Source: a virus. From it: DNA of 35,845 nt. The number at the start of each line of letters is the position of its first letter. The stretch's first letter is position 1. The position numbers and the translations under genes are program-made. Shown here in pieces: positions 7,023 to 15,423 of this stretch. The DNA lies in IMG/VR virus record IMGVR_UViG_3300039309_000013, positions 1 through 35,845 of that record; one strand, 5' to 3'. The notes beneath the pieces were generated by a model. The model had not been told where the DNA came from. It did no database searches and was given only the letters and a program-made list of their open reading frames with translations.

Positions 7023-7760
7023 TTGAAAACTTGCAATAGGCCGACATGCTCTCATGCAGGAGCTATCCAGACTGTCTCTAATTTCTGCAAGGACCGAGTT
7101 AAAGCCGATGGTTTTAATGGGACATGTAAAGACTGCACCAAAGAGGATGCGCAGCGAAGAAAACAGGTTAATAAATCATCTCCTAGCCCTTATGTAGAAG
7201 GTAAGATGAAAGTGTGCTCAAAGAAAAATTGTATTCATAACGGAGTCCAGCAGCCCGTAACTAATTTTTATCGTCATACCAATCAGAAAGGTGGGTTAGC
7301 CTGTGAGTGCAAGGATTGCAGTGATAAGTCAGCGAAGGAGTATAGAAAAGATAATCCTGAAAAAGTAAAGAAATGTTTTCAGAAATGGAAAGAAAACAAT
7401 TTTTCTCATATGAAAGAATACCAAGTTAACTATTACAAAGAGGAGAGAAAGTTCCGTTCCGATCATTGGGCTGAAACAAAAATTAAAGAGGCAAAAAAAC
7501 GCTCTGATAAAAAGAATATACCATTTAATATAGATGTTTCAGACTTGTCTCCATTACCTAAATTCTGCTCTGTCTTTGGCATTGCCTTGGATTATTCTAG
7601 CGGACCAGACAGACGAGTATGGGCTAGTGTTGATCGAATAATACCAAAGATGGGATATGTAAAAGGAAACATTAGAATCATTTCAAATGCTGCTAATTAT
7701 GCCAAACTAGATGGCGACGATTCGATATTCGCCGCCATAAAGTTATATCACTCTCTTTGA
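7023..7760 (+). CDS. HNH-family homing-type endonuclease, main frame
   Basis: The frame holds two more copies of a Cys module (TCNRPTCSHAG...CKDC and VCSKKNCIHNG...CKDC). These are followed by a Lys-rich helical linker and a C-terminal HNH/endonuclease VII-like domain: FCSVFGIALDYS, then ASVDRIIPKMGYVKGNIRII and SNAANYAKLD. The D-R-I...G-Y-V-x-G-N pattern is characteristic of phage free-standing HNH enzymes. The listed TTG start is only formal, since the coding sequence begins at 6799 and shifts frame at 6906-6912. It lies on the opposite strand to all neighbours, is visibly richer in A+T, and ends five bases from the convergent 7765-7998 gene. All of this fits a mobile insertion. Confidence 0.78.
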   Translation: MKTCNRPTCSHAGAIQTVSNFCKDRVKADGFNGTCKDCTKEDAQRRKQVNKSSPSPYVEGKMKVCSKKNCIHNGVQQPVTNFYRHTNQKGGLACECKDCSDKSAKEYRKDNPEKVKKCFQKWKENNFSHMKEYQVNYYKEERKFRSDHWAETKIKEAKKRSDKKNIPFNIDVSDLSPLPKFCSVFGIALDYSSGPDRRVWASVDRIIPKMGYVKGNIRIISNAANYAKLDGDDSIFAAIKLYHSL

Positions 7761-7764
7761 CGAA

Positions 7765-7998
7765 CTATAGAATCTTGTCTCCGATGTTAATGAGTTCGCG
7801 GATTTGAACAGACTGAGCCTCTGTCAACTTCGTCTTTTGCTCCACATTTATCCCCTGCACCGCTCCATTGTTGTAAAGCGTGATTGATTTTCCGCTAGTC
7901 TTTATCGACTTCAAAACATCGTCCAGTTCTGATGCGCTCGCCTCTACGGAAAATTCTGTCAAGAGATAATCTCTCTGCACCTTAACTTTTATTGCCAT
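7765..7998 (-). CDS. Unknown phage protein, 77 aa
   Basis: Begins MAIKVKVQRDYLLTEFSVEA. Mixed alpha/beta composition with a helical C-terminus (QSVQIRELINIGDKIL). AAGGAGAGGG precedes the ATG at 7998. It sits between portal and the HNH insertion. No family recognised; the protein may be a small head accessory. Confidence 0.65.
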   Translation of the reverse strand: MAIKVKVQRDYLLTEFSVEASASELDDVLKSIKTSGKSITLYNNGAVQGINVEQKTKLTEAQSVQIRELINIGDKIL

Positions 7999-8033
7999 TC
8001 CCTCTCCTTATGTTGTTTGTTTTCTTACAGTTA

Positions 8034-10214
8034 TCAGGATTCCTTCACCACGGTCCTGGGCGTTCCACCTGCCGCACCTTTTTGCGCCAGACGAGGTGGC
8101 TTCTGTCCGCTGCTGGGGCGTCCACCTGCGTGTAATCCTCCCGGAGCTTTCCCTCCGCCACCTCCACCGCCGCCTTTTCCTTTATCCTGACCGCCTTCAA
8201 GAACCGAAGGATCAATGCCCATTTCTTTCAACTTCATCATTGCCTTGGCTTTGGCAACAATCTCCATAACCTGCAAATCAACCTGCTCACTAAAGAACTT
8301 GTCTTTGAGTGTATTGCCTTCGTTCTTACCCCAATTATCAATCTCAAGATTCTCCATGATAAAGCTCCACGGAAGCGGCGCTCCGCCTCTCTTGAGTTGC
8401 AACAATAGCATTTGCCTCTGCATCTGTGTGATCTTCAACAGCGTACTCGGCACCGAAATCAGCCGCAGTTTCCTAACGAAATACTTTGCCCTCGTCAGCC
8501 TGTCATACATTGACGGCGTGGTGGGATACATATTTCCGTTTATGAACTCGTCAGGCAAATGGCTTGGAACCATGTCGTCAGGATTGAGATCGAACATCTC
8601 CTTGGCTATGCCGTCCGGTCCAACGTACTCTATCAGTCTAGCAGCGTCAAACCACTGAGGAATAAGGTACTTCATCCTCTCGCCCAGCTTTTTGTTCGCC
8701 TTCTCAATCCTCATCGCAATTCCTCTGGCGATAGGACCGATAGCCCCTACTTCCTTGTCCGCTGTGTCGTTGGCGATATTCAACTTCATGTTCGCCAAGT
8801 TGCCAACATCGTTTAATCCTAATTGCGCTAGGAGTTTTTCTGAAAGGTATTTCAGCCAAGTGAAGTCTATATTATCTACCGTGACCGTATCAGGAAGCAG
8901 GGATTGAAATGCCTTTGTTGGCTCCTGACCGCCTGCTAGTCCTAGACGAACATCTTCCTCAAATATATCGAAGTGTTCAATCTTTGCTCCCCCGTTGGTA
9001 TCCAAATCGTATCCCATTGGAGGATTCTTTTTGGCCGTCATGGTCTGATCGACCTTGCGCTCATGCTTCCTAATCGTTGTCTGGATTGACGCTACATCCC
9101 CTACTAACGATCTTCCTGACGGCTCCCACGCCACATCGTCTACTGTGTATTGGATTATTGGAATTTCCGGGTCCCAGTCGAAAGAAGTACCGTCGTACAT
9201 AACTTGGTCGAGTCCTGAAGACGTAATGATGAGCCGAAGGTTAGGGTAGATGCGGCAATCCTCCACCATTGCAGGGCGATAGTAAGGTTGGCCATTCTTC
9301 ATCCCTCCAAAGATTTCCTGTCCTAGCGCCGGTACTTTATAAAACCAGGACGTTCCCTCGTCCCCCATCTTCATTTCCAAGCCAGTTGTATTTATCCGTA
9401 TGTCCCTAACGAATGTGTACCTTATCTCTGTGTAGAGGTTTCCAAAACTCCTGCTCTGCGTCTCGCCCACTTGCCCATAACGCCATGTTGCAGCAAAATC
9501 CTGCCGCTGCGCCTGAATCAGAGATTTGTAGTTTGAACGTCCTACTGTTTGAAGTTTTCCTTGGAATAGAGGAAACCTTGCACACGCCTCGGCAATAGGC
9601 ATGTAATCGTAAACCGTTACGGAATAGGCATCTTGAACATCATTAGTCTTTGACGGAACCTGCGTAGGCATTACATCTAGGAGTCCTAGCGCATCAAAGA
9701 TCATCTCCCGTGGGCCGAAATTATATTGAGAGCCGCGAACCTTTGCCCACAAGTAGCCGACGCCCATGACCGTCGCGTATTGCAGAGCTTTGAGAATTTG
9801 AAGGGGAAAGTCAGACTCTAAATAAACAGCCTTCGATACTCCAGTGAGCATCTCAGCCATCTTTTTGTAATTAGGTACATCAGAGCTAAATCCAGCAATT
9901 TCACGGACTTCCGCCATCGTCGTGCAAAATTTATTGACGGAATACCGAAGCTCGTTTGTGACGAGACTTGACCGAGTTTTGTCTTTGAAAATTCCGTCAA
10001 AGACACGTAGATTTTGATTTAGATTTTTATAACTTGGCTGTCCGCTTAACCAACCTTCACTTTCTTCTACCTGCGAGTCAACCCAAGCGATCTTCTCAGA
10101 ATCGGATGCTTCCCAGTCGGGAACGCGCCAGCGCACGGTTTCTGTCTGATTTTTAACGGGAGTCTCTACACTAAGGTACACACCGCATCGCTTTCCTCCC
10201 GGTACGAGCCGCAT
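8034..10214 (-). CDS. Portal protein (P22-like)
   Basis: 726 residues, matching large podovirus-type portals. The body contains the expected mixed wing/stem pattern (RYSVNKFCTTMAEVREIAGF, PREMIFDALGLLDVMPTQ) and the long helical region near residues 480-560 (GNLANMKLNIANDTADKEVGAI and following). The C-terminal tail is very Gly/Pro-rich (GKGGGGGGGGKAPGG) and probably disordered. The portal forms the ring at the capsid vertex through which DNA is packaged. The start is uncertain: the ATG at 10214 has GAGG touching it, whereas GGGAGG lies just inside the frame. Gene order, between terminase and scaffold, supports the call. Confidence 0.8.
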   Translation of the reverse strand: MRLVPGGKRCGVYLSVETPVKNQTETVRWRVPDWEASDSEKIAWVDSQVEESEGWLSGQPSYKNLNQNLRVFDGIFKDKTRSSLVTNELRYSVNKFCTTMAEVREIAGFSSDVPNYKKMAEMLTGVSKAVYLESDFPLQILKALQYATVMGVGYLWAKVRGSQYNFGPREMIFDALGLLDVMPTQVPSKTNDVQDAYSVTVYDYMPIAEACARFPLFQGKLQTVGRSNYKSLIQAQRQDFAATWRYGQVGETQSRSFGNLYTEIRYTFVRDIRINTTGLEMKMGDEGTSWFYKVPALGQEIFGGMKNGQPYYRPAMVEDCRIYPNLRLIITSSGLDQVMYDGTSFDWDPEIPIIQYTVDDVAWEPSGRSLVGDVASIQTTIRKHERKVDQTMTAKKNPPMGYDLDTNGGAKIEHFDIFEEDVRLGLAGGQEPTKAFQSLLPDTVTVDNIDFTWLKYLSEKLLAQLGLNDVGNLANMKLNIANDTADKEVGAIGPIARGIAMRIEKANKKLGERMKYLIPQWFDAARLIEYVGPDGIAKEMFDLNPDDMVPSHLPDEFINGNMYPTTPSMYDRLTRAKYFVRKLRLISVPSTLLKITQMQRQMLLLQLKRGGAPLPWSFIMENLEIDNWGKNEGNTLKDKFFSEQVDLQVMEIVAKAKAMMKLKEMGIDPSVLEGGQDKGKGGGGGGGGKAPGGLHAGGRPSSGQKPPRLAQKGAAGGTPRTVVKES

Positions 10215-10216
10215 CC

Positions 10217-10285
10217 TCAGACGTGGCTAAACGCATCATAAAGCAAATCGTTCCAATCGTCTACAACTTTTTCTTTTTGCTTCAT
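10217..10285 (-). CDS. Micropeptide upstream of portal, 22 aa
   Basis: MKQKEKVVDDWNDLLYDAFS then HV. GGAAAGAT precedes the ATG at 10285, and the stop lies two bases before the portal ATG. It fills an otherwise empty 80-base gap. It could be a genuine tiny gene or a leader whose translation controls the portal, which has a poorly spaced binding site of its own. Confidence 0.35.
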   Translation of the reverse strand: MKQKEKVVDDWNDLLYDAFSHV

Positions 10286-10294
10286 ATCTTTCCG

Positions 10295-11083
10295 TTAACG
10301 CCGACTTTCGTAGGCTTCGGCATGTAAATAGCTTTCTCGTTCGTAAGCTGTTGGATCGTAACGGTTTGCGCTCATTTCCTCAGCCCTGCGCAGAAAATCT
10401 CGGTTTTTGTTGTCACGAGCGTTTGCCATCAAAGTCCTACGGTCGCTCCTGATCTGGCCGATGAACTCGGCTTCAATCGCCCCTCTTTGTTCCTGCTGGC
10501 GTCGATGCTCAACCCTTTCCTGTCGCCTTTGAAGTTCCGACAACCTCTCCGCTTCATGTGCGGAATTGCAAATAATCTTTTCGTATCCTCGCGGCGCAGG
10601 AAGATTCTCAGGCATACCGCTCATGATCTTTCCTGATGCGTCCTTGTAAAACGTAACCTTTTTGCTCAACTGTGCCGTCTTCGTCCACCCTTTAGGCCGA
10701 AGATCGTGGGCTACGTCAGAGGCTTTATCGGTCAGGTTGTACCAATGGTAAAGAAGAAAGTTTTTGATTCCTGGTCCGTAAGGAGGACAATATCTGGAGG
10801 TCAGCCAGTCGGTTCCTTGCCAATGGGAAACGCCGTCTATTACGTCCTTGTCTTGGAGGAAATAGGTTCCGTTGTAGACAAACCATTTTGATTTTGAGAA
10901 CCAACAAAGTTCAATATGGTCCTCGCGCCATACGATAACGCGCTGATCTTCTTTTTCAGGAAAACGCTTCTTGACGCTTACCCAAGTCTTCTCTTTCTTG
11001 GCGGCAATAACCTGTTCTTTGCGCTCTTTCTTGAGCGCGGCAAGTTCGGCTTGTAATGTGGATATTCTATCGACGGGAGACAT
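10295..11083 (-). CDS. Unknown phage protein, DUF551-like N-terminus and charged helical C-terminus
   Basis: 262 residues from the ATG at 11083, chosen because AAAGGATGG lies six bases upstream; a longer frame has no such site. After a coiled-coil start (ISTLQAELAALKKERKE), residues about 33-75 (TWVSVKKRFPEKEDQRVIVW ... CWFSKSKWFVYN) resemble the small DUF551 pattern. The last 100 residues are a charged helix (RLSELQRRQERVEHRRQQEQ) of a kind often present in phage proteins near the portal. It overlaps its upstream neighbour by 17 bases. No function assigned. Confidence 0.65.
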   Translation of the reverse strand: MSPVDRISTLQAELAALKKERKEQVIAAKKEKTWVSVKKRFPEKEDQRVIVWREDHIELCWFSKSKWFVYNGTYFLQDKDVIDGVSHWQGTDWLTSRYCPPYGPGIKNFLLYHWYNLTDKASDVAHDLRPKGWTKTAQLSKKVTFYKDASGKIMSGMPENLPAPRGYEKIICNSAHEAERLSELQRRQERVEHRRQQEQRGAIEAEFIGQIRSDRRTLMANARDNKNRDFLRRAEEMSANRYDPTAYERESYLHAEAYESRR

Positions 11084-11303
11084 GTAGTTCCATCCTTTTC
11101 CTGATCTGATCGGAAATCTTGTCCATTGAGTCCGTATGTTCCGCGCAAGCACCCGATGCTGTCTTTGCTCTTGGATTGAGAATTTTTATATCCGCAAGTC
11201 CCAACTGCGTAACGCTTAATTTGTTGATGTAGTCAAGGAAGTCAAATGCTTCCTGCGGAATAGCCATATCGGGATAGATGATTATTTCGTCCTGTGCGCT
11301 CAT
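11067..11303 (-). CDS. Unknown phage protein, 78 aa
   Basis: Begins MSAQDEIIIYPDMAIPQEAF, acidic and soluble-looking. The ATG at 11303 overlaps the stop of the gene upstream (ATGA), so translation is likely coupled; AGAAAGG lies 11 bases upstream. No domain recognised. Confidence 0.6.
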   Translation of the reverse strand: MSAQDEIIIYPDMAIPQEAFDFLDYINKLSVTQLGLADIKILNPRAKTASGACAEHTDSMDKISDQIRKRMELHVSRR

Positions 11304-11731
11304 TGAATTAAAGCCTTTCTTGTCGGCTCCCATTCCCAATCTTGTATTGTATACGAACAGTCTCGTGCGGATATTTGAATGAATCCGTAGTACCCCGGAG
11401 TAAGAGTACCAATCCCATAGCCCATCGGCTGCGATAATGTAAGTTTTTTGCGCCTATACGCCAGAGTTCCCCAACGCTTATCCTGTTTGTAGTATACGAT
11501 GTCTCCCGCTGATACTGGGAGACTGGTAGGGGCAAGGCGAACATACATATATTGTGCTTTTGGAAAATTAAGGAGTGTCTGTCCATACGCATCCTGAAGC
11601 ATCTTGAGGGTTATTTGCCCACCATTTGACTCTGGATACACTTCATGCGTTTTCTCAGCCAACATCTTCGGAGCTACCACAGCCGTAGCAGCACCGATTC
11701 CTAAGAACTTAAAGAATGACCTTCTGTTCAT
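11300..11731 (-). CDS. Protein with twin-arginine (Tat-type) leader, 143 aa
   Basis: The first 26 residues (NRRSFFKFLGIGAATAVVAP then KMLAE) form a textbook Tat signal: RRSFFK, a moderately hydrophobic stretch, and an MLA cleavage-like site. The mature part is beta-rich with many Tyr and Gly (AGDIVYYKQDKRWG, GYGIGTLTPGYYGFIQ) and ends near a Trp-rich segment. Start ATGA-overlaps the gene upstream. Export of a folded phage protein through Tat would be unusual; the leader may alternatively act as a membrane anchor. A second such gene lies at 30901-31251. Confidence 0.65.
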   Translation of the reverse strand: MNRRSFFKFLGIGAATAVVAPKMLAEKTHEVYPESNGGQITLKMLQDAYGQTLLNFPKAQYMYVRLAPTSLPVSAGDIVYYKQDKRWGTLAYRRKKLTLSQPMGYGIGTLTPGYYGFIQISARDCSYTIQDWEWEPTRKALIQ

Positions 11732-12420
11732 TGTCCCTCTCCCAACTGTGGCCTGTCCACTTGACCGCTTTCGACCTTCCTCAACTCCGCACCAGGTACG
11801 CTAATCGGTGCGTATCCTTCGCCTGTCTCCGACCGCTTAAAGCCCAATATACCACCATTCGGAAGGCCGACAGGAACGTATTCCTTTTTGTCCTTATCAA
11901 ACCACTCCTGCGTTAAAAACTTCCCCGTATGTGTCCCGTCGAAGTCAATATCCTCGACTACTTCCCCACGCTCCAATGCCAGTTTAGCAACAGGGGTGGT
12001 CATTAAATGCATGAAGTTGTCTGAGAATTTCATCTTCCTGACGGCTTCCATCGTTGCCTCATGGCGCTCAGGATATGTCATGTCCGCAGGATTCTTCCGC
12101 TTTCCTAGCCTTACATCCTGTTCCTTGCGCTCATAATAATCTCTCTCATCTATCCTGCGCTTCCTGAGTTCGGCGTAACGAGGTTGAATCTTTGTCCACT
12201 GGAATTTGTCGAACTTGGATCGTTCTCCTAGTTTTTCAATGTCCCGATTGCCCCAGTAGAAGATCGGTCCCCAAGCGCGATACTTGATGACTAGTTCAAA
12301 TTCATCCGTTCCCCTGCACTGCACACTTCCAAAGTCCCACACGACCGTTACCCACGGCGTCCAGAGAGCTAGGCAGCGTTCGTACTCGTTCTCGCGCTTT
12401 GTGAGTTTAAGGAACTTCAT
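11728..12420 (-). CDS. Unknown phage protein, 230 aa
   Basis: I start it at the ATG at 12420, which overlaps the upstream stop (ATGA) and has GGAGAG four bases before; a TTG four codons earlier is the alternative. Begins MKFLKLTKRENEYERCLAL, is rich in charged and aromatic residues (WTPWVTVVWDFGSVQC, YRAWGPIFYWGNRD), and has a central helical Arg/Glu segment (RYAELRKRRIDERDYYERKE). Part of a chain of four coupled genes downstream of the terminase. No function recognised. Confidence 0.65.
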   Translation of the reverse strand: MKFLKLTKRENEYERCLALWTPWVTVVWDFGSVQCRGTDEFELVIKYRAWGPIFYWGNRDIEKLGERSKFDKFQWTKIQPRYAELRKRRIDERDYYERKEQDVRLGKRKNPADMTYPERHEATMEAVRKMKFSDNFMHLMTTPVAKLALERGEVVEDIDFDGTHTGKFLTQEWFDKDKKEYVPVGLPNGGILGFKRSETGEGYAPISVPGAELRKVESGQVDRPQLGEGQ

Positions 12421-12650
12421 CTTACTCTCCAAACTCTATAACTATCCTCACCGTCAACCTTACAAACTTCATGCATTTGTTTGTTGTTTATGCCGAATAA
12501 AGCCACAGAAATATGAAATCCACCACACGGTTCCTTCGCCACAAACGAGTCACCAACCTCAAGCAAAAGAATTTCTGGATATTCCATTTCAATTGTTTTT
12601 CTCTTCGACTCTGGTATAGGTAGACCTCGCTCGATTACGCTGTCGCTCAT
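12417..12650 (-). CDS. Small phage protein, DUF7303-like, 77 aa
   Basis: Pattern IERGLPIPESKRKTIEMEYP then LLLEVGDSFVAKEP, ending YRVWRV, resembles a widespread small phage family (GVPIP...VGDSF...RVWR) that I believe is DUF7303; the family name is from memory. GGGAGGAAGAG precedes the ATG at 12650, which overlaps the upstream stop (ATGA). Function of the family is not known to me. Confidence 0.65.
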   Translation of the reverse strand: MSDSVIERGLPIPESKRKTIEMEYPEILLLEVGDSFVAKEPCGGFHISVALFGINNKQMHEVCKVDGEDSYRVWRVR

Positions 12651-13009
12651 CTCTTCCTCCCCACCATACTAGCCAATCCAGCCTTCGTCCCAAGATGCGC
12701 TTCATTAAATGGGGTCATAAGTTCCCGATCTGGGGGAAAACCATCGTTCTCAAGACGAGGCTTGTTGGACAGGTCTACGATTTCTCCGCCGCTGGCTTTG
12801 TAATGCTCAACACGATCTGTATCATTGTCAAACACTTTGACTTCAACTTTTTCCCATCCGGCAGGAAGTACAAGCTCTCCCTTCGCTTGCTTGTTTGGAT
12901 TTAGTTTCCTGATTTCTTCTGCAAGTTGATTGTATTCTACCGAGCAAGGCATGACTTCCTCAACCGCAGACTTGTTCCTGCGGTCATTCCACCACTTTAT
13001 GATTCCCAT
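12647..13009 (-). CDS. Unknown phage protein, 120 aa
   Basis: Begins MGIIKWWNDRRNKSAVEEVM and ends GTKAGLASMVGRKR. The middle is mixed (LVLPAGWEKVEVKVFDND). GGGAGGGGATA precedes the ATG at 13009, which lies 13 bases after the terminase stop. No family recognised. Confidence 0.65.
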   Translation of the reverse strand: MGIIKWWNDRRNKSAVEEVMPCSVEYNQLAEEIRKLNPNKQAKGELVLPAGWEKVEVKVFDNDTDRVEHYKASGGEIVDLSNKPRLENDGFPPDRELMTPFNEAHLGTKAGLASMVGRKR

Positions 13010-13022
13010 TATCCCCTCCCGT

Positions 13023-14963
13023 TTACCACTCTCCCACTGAAAATGCGTTGCTCATGCAGCGACCTTTGTTTGGGTCTGTTTTCTTCTTGCTTGGCGTATT
13101 ATAACGCTTTTGCGAACGTGCGGATAGATCATCGTAGGTATGCATATTTAGGTAACTCTGTGCTGCCGCTCGTATCCTGTCGTCATGCTTGTTCTTTTGG
13201 TGCGTCATAACGTCTCTTCCACCATCTTTCGTATGCCGCTCAAGAGTCTTCAACTCCTCTATCAGCCACTTAGAGTAAGGAACGTACCAACCACCGTTTA
13301 TTGCCTCAACAAAACGGTCCATTAGGATAGGAACAGTTACCTTGTTAGAATACCATCCTTCTCGATGCTTGTTTTCGTCCTTGACCTTCTTTCCGTCAAG
13401 CCTTCCGGGGGTATGATGCCAGTTGAAACCCATAATCTTTAATTGGTTCTGGCAGGTATCTCCCGGTCCTTCCACCTGTTCGATTGAGAACTTCACTCCC
13501 CTATAATGACCTGAAACCTGTCCGTACCACGTCGCCATAGCTGCTAGGAATGGAACCGCTTGCGCGGGGCTAAACCTGAGAGATGTAAGCTCCGCCGATT
13601 GAAAGTCGCATCCTGATCCGCTTGAAACCCTTGTCATGGATGCGCAGAATCTATCCTCATCCTCGTGACCCAAACCGTGCGCCGTGTCCACTCCGCAACT
13701 GTATTGTGCTCCTCTTTGCGGAGGCTCATAAACAAGAAGCCTGTCGAACGTATAACTTTCAGTTTCCTCGTCTATTGGAAGCAAAGGCACGAGTTCCCAA
13801 TCGTATCGCTCATCTCGATTTGATTTATGAGTTAAGTGAATGACTTCTTTGCTGTAGTCTATTTGAGATTCACTTGGCTCGAACTCTTCAAGAATGGAGT
13901 GTCCTGTAATCGCGTAGGCTTGGAATGGTTCTTTGCGAACCTTTTTCCCATCGGTACTAATCTCGTAAATATCATCTTCTAACTCCATAATCGTCTCTTG
14001 GTCGAAAACGCTATCGTGGACTCCTGTCAGAGCTTCAAAGTCGTCGGCAGGTAGACGTGCGGCGTGCTGCTGGAGAGAATGTCTTTCCTTTGCTTGAGCG
14101 TACTCAATTTCCCACCAATACTGCTGTTCGATTGGAACACGATAATCGGAACCTACAACTTTGGAAAGATATGGAGTATTCCTAATGTACGATTCGCATC
14201 GTGTTATATGAGCCTTCGTTGCGTCTAGGCGTCTCTCATAGAATCCTGCCGGGACAGGGTGCTGCCTCATCCAATCAGCTTCAGGATAAAGATCGGTTGC
14301 TAGAGGCCACGATAGGAATATAGGGCACATTCTTCCTGTATTTAGAGGCCACTTTTCTTTCTGCGATCTCCAGAAATCAGCAAACCATCCAACGTTTCCC
14401 GATCCTGTACTTTCAAATACCATAAACAAGTTTTTCGTCGGGTGAGTAGCTGGTAACAATCCTTCCTCAATAGTGTTGTGAGGATTAGGGATAAGAGAAA
14501 GCTCCGAGATGTGGATTAAGGTAGGACTCTTTCCTTGTGCAATACCTTTAGGCTGCATACCGGATTCAATGTTAAGACGTGATCCGTTTGCAAATCCTCT
14601 CTTTGGAGTCCTTGGCGGAATCAACCAAAACGGACACATATCGTAGGCTGTATTTAACTTTACCTCAATCTCCTCTGACTTTTCCTTTTGCACGGACGCC
14701 ATGACAGCCAAGACGTTAGGTACAAAAAGCATCCTATGCATAAAGTACAAAGCAACTAAGCTAGTAATGCCAATTTGACGGGCCTTCAGGCAGAGCACCT
14801 GTATACCTGCCTGTTTCTCTTCTAGTTCGGCCACAATTGAGTCGAATACATCTTGCGATCTACGATTCTTGAACTTCTTAATCTGTCCACCTTCGTCAAC
14901 ACAATAAGCATAATTATCACGCCAGTATCCATAATCGAGGCTGCAAAGAACTTGCTCATTCAA
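13023..14963 (-). CDS. terL: Terminase large subunit (ATPase/nuclease), start unclear
   Basis: Motor and nuclease that packages DNA into the head through the portal. From the formal TTG start at 14963: Walker A-like KARQIGITS at residues 60-68, Walker B LIHISE at 149-154, the coupling motif FESTGSG near 183-189, and a RuvC-like nuclease beginning YSCGVDTAHG (Asp 426) with further acidic residues near KHDDRIRAA. The segment before the TTG, back to 15182, is also clearly coding in the same frame (SEVLEFTAYIKSITTLASN, then LTDKRRAEIRRWI before NEQVLCSLDYGYW) and matches the N-terminal part expected in this terminase type. It contains no ATG, GTG or TTG. The real start is therefore a rare codon near 15173 or a +1 frameshift from the upstream gene. 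Confidence 0.9.
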   Translation of the reverse strand: MNEQVLCSLDYGYWRDNYAYCVDEGGQIKKFKNRRSQDVFDSIVAELEEKQAGIQVLCLKARQIGITSLVALYFMHRMLFVPNVLAVMASVQKEKSEEIEVKLNTAYDMCPFWLIPPRTPKRGFANGSRLNIESGMQPKGIAQGKSPTLIHISELSLIPNPHNTIEEGLLPATHPTKNLFMVFESTGSGNVGWFADFWRSQKEKWPLNTGRMCPIFLSWPLATDLYPEADWMRQHPVPAGFYERRLDATKAHITRCESYIRNTPYLSKVVGSDYRVPIEQQYWWEIEYAQAKERHSLQQHAARLPADDFEALTGVHDSVFDQETIMELEDDIYEISTDGKKVRKEPFQAYAITGHSILEEFEPSESQIDYSKEVIHLTHKSNRDERYDWELVPLLPIDEETESYTFDRLLVYEPPQRGAQYSCGVDTAHGLGHEDEDRFCASMTRVSSGSGCDFQSAELTSLRFSPAQAVPFLAAMATWYGQVSGHYRGVKFSIEQVEGPGDTCQNQLKIMGFNWHHTPGRLDGKKVKDENKHREGWYSNKVTVPILMDRFVEAINGGWYVPYSKWLIEELKTLERHTKDGGRDVMTHQKNKHDDRIRAAAQSYLNMHTYDDLSARSQKRYNTPSKKKTDPNKGRCMSNAFSVGEW

Positions 14964-15177
14964 TATCCAACGCCGTATCTCCGCCCGCCTTTTGTCGGTG
15001 AGGGGAGCTACTTTGTCAATCCATGCTCCTTTGGAGTTGCTTGCCAGGGTGGTTATAGACTTTATGTAAGCAGTAAATTCTAAGACTTCTGAAAATGAAT
15101 GCCTTACAGGTTCCCAGCCGTTTTGCGCGGCAAAGAAGTTTATATTAGATTCGATAATGCGCGTCGAGTAGATGGTT

Positions 15178-15423
15178 TTACCTCATCATGGTTTGCTTGG
15201 ATCGTGGAACCCATTCCGGTATTACACTCAATATCTTTTTCATGTAAGCATGGTTTTCTTCGTCTAAGCATTCAATCAGATCATCTCTCGAATCAAATAC
15301 CTGCCTGCCATCGAACGAAAGAAAAGATGCTTGTAATGTGTCGTAGAATGAAAACTCTCGCGGCCAATCAGGATCATTTTCATCCTGAGCAATTTGTTTT
15401 CCTAAATCAATAAAGCGAATCAA
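15178..15423 (-). CDS. Small protein upstream of terminase, 81 aa
   Basis: The start is a TTG at 15423 with GGAGGGCTAG immediately before it; the previous gene's TAG touches the TTG. Sequence MIRFIDLGKQIAQDENDPDW, then FSFYDTLQASFLSFDGRQVF, resembles a short acidic protein often placed next to terL. It ends QTMMR with ATGATGAGGTAA, where GATGAGGT forms the only good binding site for the terminase frame. A +1 shift on AGG-TAA would fuse it to the terminase. Confidence 0.65.
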   Translation of the reverse strand: MIRFIDLGKQIAQDENDPDWPREFSFYDTLQASFLSFDGRQVFDSRDDLIECLDEENHAYMKKILSVIPEWVPRSKQTMMR

